Assembly (NCBI GenBank): GCA_051201605.1
Contig: CP179201.1
Coordinates: 558,001 to 622,000, forward strand
Reading direction: 5' to 3'
Origin: CABZJG01 sp902512685
Lineage (GTDB): Bacteria; Pseudomonadota; Alphaproteobacteria; Rhodobacterales; Rhodobacteraceae
Length of the DNA stretch: 64,000 bases
The position numbers and the translations under genes were made by a program. Under the pieces are notes generated by a model that did not search any database, was not told the DNA's origin, and saw nothing but the letters and a program-made list of their open reading frames with translations. Below, piece after piece: positions 16,577 through 25,556 of this stretch; within the stretch, counting starts at the first letter, position 1, and the number at the start of each line of letters is the position of its first letter.

Positions 16577-17592
16577 GGATTGCGGCGGTTGGGATTACGC
16601 TCGATTTCGATCCGACTCTGGGCATCATCGAAAGATTTGAAGCAGGGGGCATCGCGCCCCTGCATCGCGCCCCTTGGGTTGACCGAGAGGAGATACCAGC
16701 AGGGGCCGACCCACATCTCGCGCGGCTTGGCGGAGATTTTTTCTGCGCGCCATTTGCAGCGAGAGAGGGGGCATCGCCAAACCACGGCTGGCCACCTAAT
16801 TCTGCATGGGATGCGTGGGCTGGGGCCGCTACGATCATGGCGACTTTGCAGCGGCGTGTTTTCGGTGCCCAATTGACCAAGACACTCTCACTTCGCGACG
16901 GACATCCGTTCGTCTATCAATGTCACAGGTTTGAGGGTGGCGCAGGAACAGTTTCTGTTGCCAATCATGCCAACGTTTCACTTCGCAAGGGTGGACATAT
17001 CCGCACATCGCCAAAACGCTGGTGGGAAACGCCGGCTTCCGCACTGGAGCCAGACCCGGCGCGCGGCCGGTCTGCACTGAGGTATCCGGCGAAGGGCCAA
17101 GCTGAAGTTTTCCCCGGGGGTAACGAGACGATTGATTTGACCACTTTCCCATGGGCCCCAGAACATGAGGATTTTGTTGCGGGACTCGAAGCGGACGGTC
17201 AGACGCTTGGCTGGACAGCGGTGACTCGAAGCGGACAGGGTGATCTGTTCCTGTCTTTGCGAAACCCGCGTCACTTGCCAATGACAATGCTGTGGCATTC
17301 GCATGGAGGTCGCGACTATGCGCCGTGGTCGGGCCGACACCACCATTGCCTTGGCGTTGAAGAGGGTGCGGCAAGTCAAATGCTTGGCCTGTCAAACGAG
17401 AGTGACTTGACCGCCCCAGGAGCCATTTCCCTTGGTGAAATTGTAGAAGTTAAGCACGTTACCGGTGTGGTGCCTTGGCCTGCGGAAACTCCTGTTGCCA
17501 CAATTACCCAAATGGGTAACTTCCTGAACATCATCGATATAGATGGACAAATCGAGCGAATTCCATTCGATGCGGGGTTCCTTGAATTTTGA
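16573..17592 (+). CDS. Aldose-1-epimerase-like (galactose mutarotase fold) protein
   Basis: 339 residues, no signal peptide. It overlaps the desaturase stop by four bases (ATGA). The pattern of a GGDFFCAPF segment, a paired NHANVSL strand and a WSGRHHHCLGVEEG loop is like uncharacterised mutarotase-fold proteins in proteobacterial sugar clusters. I do not recognise a named family with certainty. Being coupled to the desaturase, it probably handles the same ligand or its hemiacetal form. Confidence 0.6.
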   Translation: MRIAAVGITLDFDPTLGIIERFEAGGIAPLHRAPWVDREEIPAGADPHLARLGGDFFCAPFAAREGASPNHGWPPNSAWDAWAGAATIMATLQRRVFGAQLTKTLSLRDGHPFVYQCHRFEGGAGTVSVANHANVSLRKGGHIRTSPKRWWETPASALEPDPARGRSALRYPAKGQAEVFPGGNETIDLTTFPWAPEHEDFVAGLEADGQTLGWTAVTRSGQGDLFLSLRNPRHLPMTMLWHSHGGRDYAPWSGRHHHCLGVEEGAASQMLGLSNESDLTAPGAISLGEIVEVKHVTGVVPWPAETPVATITQMGNFLNIIDIDGQIERIPFDAGFLEF

Positions 17593-18115
17593 CAAAACGC
17601 TCCTCAGTTGTTGGCAAATATCAAAGCTCCCGCCTTGCTGACCTTCGTGTAGCACACAGCGAACGGCAACTATGCGGGACAAAGCGGACTTTCTGACTTG
17701 TGATCCGAACGGCTGCTTAGGTTTCAGATAATGTAAAAACCCGTCTTTTTTTAGAGTGAATTCAATATTTTGTTCTACCAAACCGATCATTTCTCAGACT
17801 GCTAAATTGGTCGAGCCTGTCGTCATCGAAATTCTTTTGATTCTAGCGCTTTGTTCACGCGAGTCGGCCTAAGCCGCTTTTGGAACTAAGCGTGGGACCT
17901 TCCTTAAAATTAGAAATAATAAATTAATGATATCAAGTAACTAAGTTGCATATTTAGTGCCCAGGAGAGGACGTCGTACTTTATTTAAAGTTATTCATTT
18001 TTAATTACTTACAGTCAAGTTAAATGCATGAAGCGGTTCTAAAAGTGATCCTCATTGAGCCAAATACCTGCTTTTTGGTTTTTATTATTTTAGTCATTTT
18101 TGCAGGATGCCAATC
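17593..18115. other. Gene-free spacer with repeat remnant, about 520 bp
   Basis: Between the convergent ends of the mutarotase-like gene and the CoA-transferase gene. The right part (17880-18110) is very AT-rich and contains no open frame with a domain. A half copy of the dispersed palindromic repeat is at 17638-17684. Confidence 0.6.
17638..17684. repeat. Dispersed palindromic repeat, half copy C
   Basis: Matches the right part of copy B at 42867-42925: CTGACCTTcGTgTAGcaCAC followed by AGCGAACGGCA-CTATGCGGGACAAAG. The left arm is missing, so the palindrome is broken. Confidence 0.7.
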
Positions 18116-19312
18116 TCATACGCAAGTCTCACTAGTTCCAAGTGACGGGCGAAGACGATCCAGAGCCTCATTCGTATAGCCTAACTCGCGTGCTACATCC
18201 AAGTTATGTTCGCCTACCCGGGGTAGATCGCGATGCAGACCGAGCCGATTTCCACCATATTCAAAGGGGAGCGCCGGAACCTGCGTGCGCATGCCGTTGC
18301 TTAGCGTTAATTCTACTGTAGCACCGGGGTGGTTGACATGAGGATCATCAAAAAGCTGATCTGGTCGTAAAATCGGCGCAAAAGGGAGACCGATGCGTTC
18401 GCAAATTGCAGCAGCCTGCGAGAGGTCTTGTCTACCGAATATGTTGCGAAGCCGTGGCATGAATACGTCGCGCTGCGCCACCCGCTGCGGGTTACTTTGA
18501 AGGTTTACATCTTGCAGTAAGTCTTCCAGATCAAAGGTATTACAAAGTTGAGCCCACTGCTTATCGCTGACAACTCCAATAAAAATTCTTTCACTATCGA
18601 GAGTGTCGAAGACATCATAGACGGCCCAAGCGGAAACGCGTTCGGGCATCGGAACCGCTGGAATTCCGGTTTGGCGGTATTGCACCATATGTTGCGCGAT
18701 TAGAAACAGGTTATTTTCGAACAGTCCTGCGCGGACAAAGGTACCTTTGCCGGTACGCTCTCGTTCCCATATTGCAGCCTGAATGGCAATTACGCCGAAT
18801 AAGCCCCCCATCACGTCATTAACCGAAGCCCCAGCACGCAAAGGGCTGCCTTTGGGGCCGGTCATGTAAGCCAACCCGCCCATCATTTGTACCACCTCAT
18901 CAAGCGCTGCGCGTTGTTCATAAGGACCGCTCAGAAAACCCTTCAAGGCACAATAAACCAAACGGTGATTGATTTTATGCATTGCTTCATAGCCAAAGCC
19001 AAGACGATCTAGGACACCTGCGCCAAAATTCTCGAGCAGAACATCGGACGCGCGAATAAGTTGCGTGGCAAATTTGCGCCCCTCCGTAGATTTTAGATTT
19101 ACCGAAACGCTCCGTTTATTACGATTGTAAGTTCCAAAATAGCCTGCGCCTGATCCTGACAAGCGGCGGGTTTTATCGCCGTCCGGCGCGGGTTCAATTT
19201 TGACAACATCAGCGCCCAGATCTGCAAGAATGAGGCCGCAGGTAGGCCCCATCACCATATGGCTGAATTCGACAACCCGGAGACCTTCAAGGGGGCGTGG
19301 TCCACTGTTCAT
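18116..19312 (-). CDS. CaiB/BaiF CoA-transferase family protein (B)
   Basis: 398 residues, family III CoA-transferase. The N-terminus GLRVVEFSHMVMGPTCG and the segment ADVVKIEP are family signatures. The catalytic aspartate is in ASVNDVMGG. It transfers CoA between two carboxylic acids, an activation step before cleavage by a lyase. It is the last gene of the operon that begins at 26993 and overlaps the HMG-CoA-lyase-like gene by four bases, which suggests that it supplies the lyase with its CoA ester. Confidence 0.92.
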   Translation of the reverse strand: MNSGPRPLEGLRVVEFSHMVMGPTCGLILADLGADVVKIEPAPDGDKTRRLSGSGAGYFGTYNRNKRSVSVNLKSTEGRKFATQLIRASDVLLENFGAGVLDRLGFGYEAMHKINHRLVYCALKGFLSGPYEQRAALDEVVQMMGGLAYMTGPKGSPLRAGASVNDVMGGLFGVIAIQAAIWERERTGKGTFVRAGLFENNLFLIAQHMVQYRQTGIPAVPMPERVSAWAVYDVFDTLDSERIFIGVVSDKQWAQLCNTFDLEDLLQDVNLQSNPQRVAQRDVFMPRLRNIFGRQDLSQAAAICERIGLPFAPILRPDQLFDDPHVNHPGATVELTLSNGMRTQVPALPFEYGGNRLGLHRDLPRVGEHNLDVARELGYTNEALDRLRPSLGTSETCV

Positions 19313-20259
19313 GTTACACTCCTTTCGCCGGCGTAGGTAAAGCCATTTGGCAAGCCAACCTCGGGGACGTTGCCATAGATGGCCTCATCTGGCAGTCCGC
19401 GTAGCAGCACCTCGCGTGCGGTGATCAACGCATCTACATCGACACCTGTTCGCAGACCCATCGCTTCCAGCATAAAGACAAGATCCTCAGTCACAATGTT
19501 ACCGGTTGCTCCCGGTGCATAGGGGCAACCTCCAAGTCCGCCTAGCGAGGCATCAAATGTGGTCACGTCAACCTCAAGGGCAGCCACGACGTTAGCGAGG
19601 CCCTGGCCACGCGTGTTGTGCAGATGAGCACCTGCCATTTTCTCCGCACCAATCTCGCTGCGTAGGCGGCGGAACATGCGTTTGATCTGGGTTGGGTTGG
19701 CATAGCCAGTCGTATCCGAAAGACCGATACTGTCCGCGCCGGCCTCTGCAAGTAGGCCTGCCATCTTGATCACCCAATCCTCCAACACCGCACCTTCGAG
19801 TGTGCAGCCAAACGCGGTCGAAATGCCAATCTCAACATCTGGTCGCTGCTCATCCGGTAGAGAGTCGATATAAACGCAAACTCGGCGAACCTCTTCAATC
19901 GCTTCTTCAGGGGTCTTGCCAATATTATTGAGGCTGTGCGTCCGCGAGGCTGATATTGGCATGGTCAACTTGCGCGCACCCGCGGCAATCGCGTTTTGTG
20001 CGCCCTTAAGGTTAGGGACCAGCGCCAGAACAGAAAGACCCTCAAGTTTGTTCGCTTCTCTTACGAGCGTGGAACAATCAGCCATTTGCGGCAGCAGGCG
20101 CGGGGATACGAAAGATCCCACTTCGATTTCCCGAAGCCCCGATGCCGCCAGCGCCTTGATCCAATGGAGCTTCGCCTCTGTCGGCATCGTGCGTTTGATA
20201 CTCTGTAGCCCGTCCCGCGGGCCAACCTCACTTACCAGGACGTCAATTTCCTGAAGCAC
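19309..20259 (-). CDS. Hydroxymethylglutaryl-CoA lyase family protein
   Basis: 316 residues. DRE-TIM metallolyase motifs are all present: EVGPRDGLQ (metal Asp and catalytic Arg), HLHNTRGQGLAN (two metal His and Asn) and GLGGCPYAPGATGN (mobile catalytic Cys loop). It cleaves a 3-hydroxy-3-methyl-acyl-CoA, such as HMG-CoA or a citramalyl-like thioester, to acetyl-CoA plus a keto acid. Flanked by two CoA-transferases, it is probably the carbon-chain cleavage step of the operon. The specific substrate is unknown. Confidence 0.9.
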   Translation of the reverse strand: MLQEIDVLVSEVGPRDGLQSIKRTMPTEAKLHWIKALAASGLREIEVGSFVSPRLLPQMADCSTLVREANKLEGLSVLALVPNLKGAQNAIAAGARKLTMPISASRTHSLNNIGKTPEEAIEEVRRVCVYIDSLPDEQRPDVEIGISTAFGCTLEGAVLEDWVIKMAGLLAEAGADSIGLSDTTGYANPTQIKRMFRRLRSEIGAEKMAGAHLHNTRGQGLANVVAALEVDVTTFDASLGGLGGCPYAPGATGNIVTEDLVFMLEAMGLRTGVDVDALITAREVLLRGLPDEAIYGNVPEVGLPNGFTYAGERSVT

Positions 20260-20358
20260 GCCGTTGCCCTCCTTCGTAAATTCTGCACTGATTGGGTACC
20301 ATCGGAATAAGGGCGGTCTGCCACCATTCTTCGGCCACTGTGCGTCCTGACGGAGCCG

Positions 20359-21552
20359 TCATATCGCGCCTTCTTTTTTAAAGTCTGATATCTGGGCATT
20401 GTCATAGCCAAGTTCGCTCAGAATATCGGTTGTATGCTGACCCAACGTTGGGGGTGGCGCATCGACACTAGGGGCCGCGCCATCAAGCTTGGCGCCGATC
20501 CCGACCAGTTGCAGATCTTGCCCGCCAACACGGTGGGTTTGCAACAGGCCGCGATCAGCAAGTTGCGGATGCGCCAGCGCTTCGGGCACCGACCAGACAG
20601 GCCCCGTGGGAACGCCCTGCGCGGTCAGTTTCTCGACCCACTCATGGGTGGGGGCCGTAGCAAAGGCCGCCTCCAGTTCGGCGGTCAGGGCGGGTCGATT
20701 GGCCAGTCGGTTCTTTCGATTGGCAAAGCGTGGATCCTGCACCAAGTTCGGGTTGCCGATGATCTCACAAAGGGCCTCGAACTGTTCTTGCTTGTTAGCT
20801 GCGATGTTCATCACACCATCGGCGGTTTTGAATGTGCCAGACGGGCTGGAGGTGAAATTATCATTGCCATTCTGCATGGGAGTCTGCCCAGCAATCAGAT
20901 GGTTCGACACCACCCAGCCCATCGTCGCAATGACGGCCTCTAGCATCGAGACGTCAATGAAGGTGCCGCGATCTTCGGCCTTGTTGGCAAGGGCAGCGGC
21001 AACGGCAAAGGCAGCGGTCATGCCACCAATGGTATCGGCCATAGGATAGCCCACCCGATAAGGGGCGGTGTCACCGTCGCCAGTGATCGACATCACGCCA
21101 CTCATCCCCTGTACGATTTGGTCATAGGCGGGCAGTTTAGCTAGCGGGCCATCCTGACCGAAGCCTGAGATAGCACAATAGACAAGCCGAGGGTTTTCTT
21201 GGCGCAGCGTATCATAGTCAAGGTTCAGGCGTGCCATCACCCCAGGACGGAAATTTTCGACCAAGGCATCAGCCTTTTGCACCAACTCCCTGAGGATACG
21301 TTTTCCGGAGGCAGATTTCAGGTTCAGGGTGATCGACCGTTTGCCCGGGTTTTGCGCCAGAAAGGACACACCCATCAGGTCGACGTTGCGCTCAAGATCA
21401 GCCCCAAGCTGGCGTGCGAGATCACCTGTGCCCGGGGTTTCGACCTTGATCACGTCGGCCCCCATATGGGCCAGTTGATGGCAGCAGAACGGACCGGCCA
21501 GCACATTGGTCAGATCGAGAATGCGAATGCCCTTAAGCGGTGCTTGTGACAT
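20359..21552 (-). CDS. CaiB/BaiF CoA-transferase family protein (A)
   Basis: 397 residues, family III CoA-transferase, with N-terminal GIRILDLTNVLAGPFCCHQL, ADVIKVETPG, and the catalytic aspartate in YPMADTIGG. It is paralogous to the CoA-transferase two genes downstream. It overlaps the aldehyde dehydrogenase start by one base, so the acid made by the dehydrogenase is a plausible acceptor. A 99-base gap separates it from the lyase gene; no clear terminator is seen in that gap. Confidence 0.92.
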   Translation of the reverse strand: MSQAPLKGIRILDLTNVLAGPFCCHQLAHMGADVIKVETPGTGDLARQLGADLERNVDLMGVSFLAQNPGKRSITLNLKSASGKRILRELVQKADALVENFRPGVMARLNLDYDTLRQENPRLVYCAISGFGQDGPLAKLPAYDQIVQGMSGVMSITGDGDTAPYRVGYPMADTIGGMTAAFAVAAALANKAEDRGTFIDVSMLEAVIATMGWVVSNHLIAGQTPMQNGNDNFTSSPSGTFKTADGVMNIAANKQEQFEALCEIIGNPNLVQDPRFANRKNRLANRPALTAELEAAFATAPTHEWVEKLTAQGVPTGPVWSVPEALAHPQLADRGLLQTHRVGGQDLQLVGIGAKLDGAAPSVDAPPPTLGQHTTDILSELGYDNAQISDFKKEGAI

Positions 21553-22997
21553 TATCCGCGCCCCGCGTGTACAACTTTAGCCGCCGTGAAAAACTCGCGG
21601 CAATAGCTGCCTTTTTCCGGCGCGCCATAGGATGATCCTTTTCTGCCCGTAAAAGGCGCGTGAAAATCCATGCCTGCGGTGGGCAGATTGACCTGTATCA
21701 TGCCTGCCTCGGCATTCTGCGAGAAATGGTCGATCTTGGTCGCATCCCGCGTGACGATGCCCGCAGACAATCCAAATTCGCAGTCGTTGGCCGTGGCAAG
21801 GGCGGCATCATAATCCGGCACACGCAATACCGCGGCGATAGGTCCAAAAATTTCGTTGCGCGCCACGGCGGCCTGGGGTGACACGTCCGTAAACAGGGCC
21901 GGAGCAAGGTAATGCCCAGGCGTATTCAATCTGACATCGCTGCCGCCTGCGGCAAGTGTGGCGCCGTCAGCCACAGCACCCTCGATGTAGCTTTTGTTGA
22001 TAGCCAACTGCGCCTCACTGGCCACCGGGCCAATCTGGGTTTCCGGCGCGCGCGCATCACCTACCCGCAAGCCTTTCATTGCCGCACAAAGACGGTCGAC
22101 AAATGCGTCGTGAATTCCCTCGATCACGATCAGGCGGGAAGACGCCGTGCATCGTTGTCCGGTTGAGAAAAAGCTACCCTGTAAAGCGCAGTGCACCGCC
22201 AGGTCCAGATCCGCATCTTCCAGCACAACCAGCGGGTTCTTGCCCCCCATTTCAAGCTGCATTTTGGCCCCGCGGGCGAACAGCGCAGCCCCCGTATTGC
22301 GACCGACTGGTGTGGAACCGGTGAACGTGACCCCAGAAACTTTGGGGTGTGTAACGATCGCCTCCCCGACCTCACGACCTTTGCCCATCACAAGGTTGAA
22401 CACACCCTCGGGCAGACCTGCGCGGGCAATGATGTCGGACAACATCCACGCAGAACCGGGCACCAGTTCGGCAGGTTTGAACACCACCGTATTGCCATAG
22501 GCCAGAGCGGGCGCAATTTTCCATGCTGGGATTGCCAGCGGAAAATTCCACGGCGTGATCACGCCGACGACGCCAATGGGCTCGCGCAGAACCTTAAGCG
22601 ACACACCTTCGCGCAGGGACTGGTAGGTATCGCCGGTTGCACGATACGCCTCAGCCGCGAAATATTTGAACAGATGCCCGGCGCGATGCGCTTCGGCCTT
22701 GGCCTCGGCCAGGGTTTTACCCTCTTCGCGGGCCAATATGTCGCCGAGTTCATCCACGCGGGCAAGGATTTCTGATCCAACCCGGTCCAGCGCTTCGAAG
22801 CGGACCAGCGGCGATGTCGCGCGCCATTTGGGAAAGGCGGCAGCCGCGCACTCAATTGCCTCGGCGGTCTGGTTGGCACTGGCCTGTGCATAATGACCAA
22901 TCGTGTCGTTCAGGTCAGACGGGTTGATATTGGCGGCAGCATCGTCGCCAGCGGCCCATGTCCCGGCGATATAGTTGGGAAAGGTGTCTACAGTCAT
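21552..22997 (-). CDS. Aldehyde dehydrogenase family protein (semialdehyde dehydrogenase type)
   Basis: 481 residues. Catalytic glutamate is in LEMGGKNP and catalytic cysteine in FFSTGQRCTASS; the cofactor loop is FTGSTPVG. The overall sequence resembles 2-oxoglutarate-semialdehyde dehydrogenases. It oxidises an aldehyde to an acid in the cytoplasm. It lies between the 231-residue unknown gene (four-base overlap) and CoA-transferase A (one-base overlap), so it most likely produces the acid that is then converted to a CoA thioester. Confidence 0.93.
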   Translation of the reverse strand: MTVDTFPNYIAGTWAAGDDAAANINPSDLNDTIGHYAQASANQTAEAIECAAAAFPKWRATSPLVRFEALDRVGSEILARVDELGDILAREEGKTLAEAKAEAHRAGHLFKYFAAEAYRATGDTYQSLREGVSLKVLREPIGVVGVITPWNFPLAIPAWKIAPALAYGNTVVFKPAELVPGSAWMLSDIIARAGLPEGVFNLVMGKGREVGEAIVTHPKVSGVTFTGSTPVGRNTGAALFARGAKMQLEMGGKNPLVVLEDADLDLAVHCALQGSFFSTGQRCTASSRLIVIEGIHDAFVDRLCAAMKGLRVGDARAPETQIGPVASEAQLAINKSYIEGAVADGATLAAGGSDVRLNTPGHYLAPALFTDVSPQAAVARNEIFGPIAAVLRVPDYDAALATANDCEFGLSAGIVTRDATKIDHFSQNAEAGMIQVNLPTAGMDFHAPFTGRKGSSYGAPEKGSYCREFFTAAKVVHAGRG

Positions 22998-23689
22998 TGA
23001 ACTTCCTCAAGAACGGGCCGCCAGCCGATATCCTCATGCCGGTGGTCCACCGTGTTCACGTAAAAATAGGTTGGGCCGTGATAGCCCCGGCATACGCGCC
23101 CGTCGGCGCGGCTGGCGACGGGTTCAGCCGTCCAGCTGACCGCCCCGAACCAGTTCCACAGCTTGTTGTGAGCCGAGGTCAGATGATCCGGGCCAAGCGG
23201 TGCTGCACTGTTGGCCGGGTCCGGCTGAGGCACGTTTGACCCTCCGCTGCCGCCCACCAGGGCATCCCACTCATTGGGCCGGGTCGCTCCGAGGTAAGGG
23301 TCATCACGCGGCGTATCACCGCCCGTAAGCAACCGGCAGCGAAACGGATGGCCATCAATCGATACCTCTGTGCCAAAGACATAGCCCGCCTCATCCAGAT
23401 CCTGCCAGCTGACGCGGGTTAGCAGCATCCGGTCGGCCACCATCAGTCGTGTTCTATCGTCCTGAAACACATGCCAGTTCAGGCGCATGAGTGGGTCTTC
23501 GGGGCTGTCCATAAGGGTCCAGTTGTCCCAATCGGGGTCACGTTCGAACTCGGGGATATTACCGGATTGCAGACCCTCGTAAGGGCAAAGCGCGGACAGA
23601 TCCGTGATCCATGGCCGTGTTGCCGGAGCAAGGATTTGTCCTGCATGTGATAACCCGCCCATCTGCTGGGCGCCGATATAGTTCATCAT
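22994..23689 (-). CDS. Conserved protein of unknown function in ureohydrolase operon
   Basis: 231 residues, no signal peptide or membrane segment. The second half is rich in Trp, Gly and His: CRLLTGGDTPRDD, NEWDALVGG, HNKLWNWFGAVSWTAE, RGYHGPTYFY and a C-terminal GWRPVLE. This order of short motifs (LLTGG, NEWD, HN.xWNW, SW.xE, GWRPVLE) recalls a module I have seen in large surface or phage-associated proteins of other bacteria; that is memory of a pattern and not a search result. Here it is a stand-alone protein overlapped by the ureohydrolase on one side and the aldehyde dehydrogenase on the other, so it should act in the same pathway. No function is assigned. Confidence 0.8.
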   Translation of the reverse strand: MMNYIGAQQMGGLSHAGQILAPATRPWITDLSALCPYEGLQSGNIPEFERDPDWDNWTLMDSPEDPLMRLNWHVFQDDRTRLMVADRMLLTRVSWQDLDEAGYVFGTEVSIDGHPFRCRLLTGGDTPRDDPYLGATRPNEWDALVGGSGGSNVPQPDPANSAAPLGPDHLTSAHNKLWNWFGAVSWTAEPVASRADGRVCRGYHGPTYFYVNTVDHRHEDIGWRPVLEEVQ

Positions 23690-24684
23690 GCCACTGCCAC
23701 CGATCGTGTGCGGAAACGGCGCAGAACCCTAAACAGCATTTCCGCCGCCAGGAATTCCGTGCGCTCGGAAGGGTCAAGCGGCGGAGAAACCTCGACAATA
23801 TCGAGCCCGCCCAAGGGGGCCTCGGCCAAACCATCAAGCAGATCGTAGTACTGACGCGGTGTAATGCCGCTGTGCACGATGGAGCCTGTGCCGGGAAGGT
23901 AACCGGCGTCCATCGCATCTATGTCAATCGACAGATAAAGCTCATCGCAACCCTGCATGGCATGGGCAAGGGCCTGGCGCATGACCTCGGCCGCACCCAG
24001 CTTATGCACATCACCAGCTGAAAACACCCGACCGCCCTGTTCTTCGATCAGGGCCAGATCGCCACCATCGACCCAGCCTGCTATGCCGACCCAGACCATA
24101 TTGGACACATCAATGTTGGGCAGTTCAGAAATCCGGCGGGCATTGGTGGCGTGGTTGTGGCTGCCCCAGGCGCCCAGCCGGTCGGAAAAATCCAGGTGAC
24201 CGTCGATCTGGATATAGCCAAAGCGCACGTTTGGCGCGCGTTTGGCAAGCCCACGCGAATACCCCAGACAGGCCGGATAACTGTTATAGTGATCGCCGCC
24301 CAGGGCCAGAGGGATGGCGCCCGCAATGGTCAGACCTTCGGTCATTGCCGCGATGGCTTCGGTCGTTGCATCAACGTCTTGCGCTGTGATCTCAGCGTCG
24401 CCGCAATCGATCAGCCAATCGGTTGCAGAAGCGGTGCGGCGACTTGTGTCAGGATCAAAGCTGGCCCCCTGCGGACGCATGGATTGCAGCAACGTTGTTG
24501 CTTTGCGCAGTGCTTCAGGGCCGAACCTTGTGCCAAGACGGCTGGAATGTGTCCAATCGCTCGGCATGCCCACCACGCCGATCTGATCCGCGTGGGCGTC
24601 GGTCACGTCGCGCAAAGGCCCATCAAACAGCCGATATCCCGGTTGAGCCAGGGGTGGATGGAAAGTGGTAATCGCAGCAGTCAT
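23686..24684 (-). CDS. Ureohydrolase (arginase/agmatinase family), catalytic member
   Basis: 332 residues. The full dinuclear metal site can be read: His in GGDH (residues 129-132), Asp-x-His-x-Asp at 161-165 (IDGHLD) and Asp-x-Asp at 254-256 (SIDIDAMD); a VEVSP segment near 298 holds the usual glutamate. Family members hydrolyse guanidino compounds to urea and an amine using Mn or Ni; the substrate-specific loop does not allow a choice between agmatine, guanidinobutyrate or others. It is the only one of four adjacent family members with an intact site, and is overlapped by four bases on both sides. Confidence 0.93.
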   Translation of the reverse strand: MTAAITTFHPPLAQPGYRLFDGPLRDVTDAHADQIGVVGMPSDWTHSSRLGTRFGPEALRKATTLLQSMRPQGASFDPDTSRRTASATDWLIDCGDAEITAQDVDATTEAIAAMTEGLTIAGAIPLALGGDHYNSYPACLGYSRGLAKRAPNVRFGYIQIDGHLDFSDRLGAWGSHNHATNARRISELPNIDVSNMVWVGIAGWVDGGDLALIEEQGGRVFSAGDVHKLGAAEVMRQALAHAMQGCDELYLSIDIDAMDAGYLPGTGSIVHSGITPRQYYDLLDGLAEAPLGGLDIVEVSPPLDPSERTEFLAAEMLFRVLRRFRTRSVAVA

Positions 24685-25556
24685 GTCAGTACATTTTCCT
24701 TGGAAGTTAAGCGACCCGGATGATCAATCCCAAATCCGAGGCGCGCATAGATAAATGCCAGAAGAGCCGTGACCATAAGACGTTGTCCAACCTTCACCAC
24801 ACCCATCCCGGGCCGGTTCGGGTTCAGACCGGTCAACATGATGGCACTGACCTCGTGTTGCCCTAGGGTGCTGAGCCATTGCATCACGGTATCAAGATCA
24901 AGCCCGCCCAACCGGGGCCGGTCACAAAGCGCGCTGAGCGATGTTTCAAACACAGACAGATCAAACCGTACAAACAGCGGTATTGATGCATCGCGCCACT
25001 CAGAAAACGCTGCCAGCTGGGCGGTTGTATCTAAGCTGCAGGTCGTGCCCCCCCCATTCGGCAAGGGCGCTATATGAAAATCGCGGGTATCACTTGGCGT
25101 ACCGCCAAGCTGCGCTGTCTGACACTCGGGCAGCGCGCCACTCACGGTTTCGGACAAGGGATCCGACCCACCCAATATTATACCACAAGCACCATTGCAG
25201 CTGATCTGACTTGTTGCCGACTTTAATGCCGCGTGACAGGTATCCTCGGACCCCAGCGATATATCTCCGAGGTCACATAACCGCTCGTGCAGGCCGTCGG
25301 TCGATATGTCTTGTCGCGCATCAATATCAACCGGGTGGCTGAATTGCGGGTTTGCATGCCAGCCGAAGTAGACCGAGGTTTCGCGCAATGCGCGCGGCGC
25401 CAGGGATTGACCGGCATATGGTGCGCTCGTGTCTTCAAACGGGATGCCCAGCACCGCCAGATCGCCGGGCCTGACATCGCAGATTGCTTTGGTCTGAGCG
25501 CGCATGAACGACAATTGCCCTGCCATGCGCGGCAATGGGGCCGAACGCAAAGGCAT
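24681..25556 (-). CDS. Degenerate ureohydrolase-fold paralogue (pseudoenzyme 1)
   Basis: 291 residues. The N-terminal family segment is recognisable (VLGIPFEDTSAPYAGQSLAP, compare PxD....GTRFGP in active members), as are LGDISLG and ILGG. The metal ligands are mostly lost: GGDH is GGSD at 129-132, no Asp-x-His-x-Asp is present after it, and the SxDxD region reads FVRFDLSVFE, leaving one of two aspartates. It is unlikely to bind two metals. The gene is intact, full-length and overlapped by its neighbours, so it is probably a functional non-catalytic subunit or regulator and not debris. Confidence 0.8.
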   Translation of the reverse strand: MPLRSAPLPRMAGQLSFMRAQTKAICDVRPGDLAVLGIPFEDTSAPYAGQSLAPRALRETSVYFGWHANPQFSHPVDIDARQDISTDGLHERLCDLGDISLGSEDTCHAALKSATSQISCNGACGIILGGSDPLSETVSGALPECQTAQLGGTPSDTRDFHIAPLPNGGGTTCSLDTTAQLAAFSEWRDASIPLFVRFDLSVFETSLSALCDRPRLGGLDLDTVMQWLSTLGQHEVSAIMLTGLNPNRPGMGVVKVGQRLMVTALLAFIYARLGFGIDHPGRLTSKENVLT

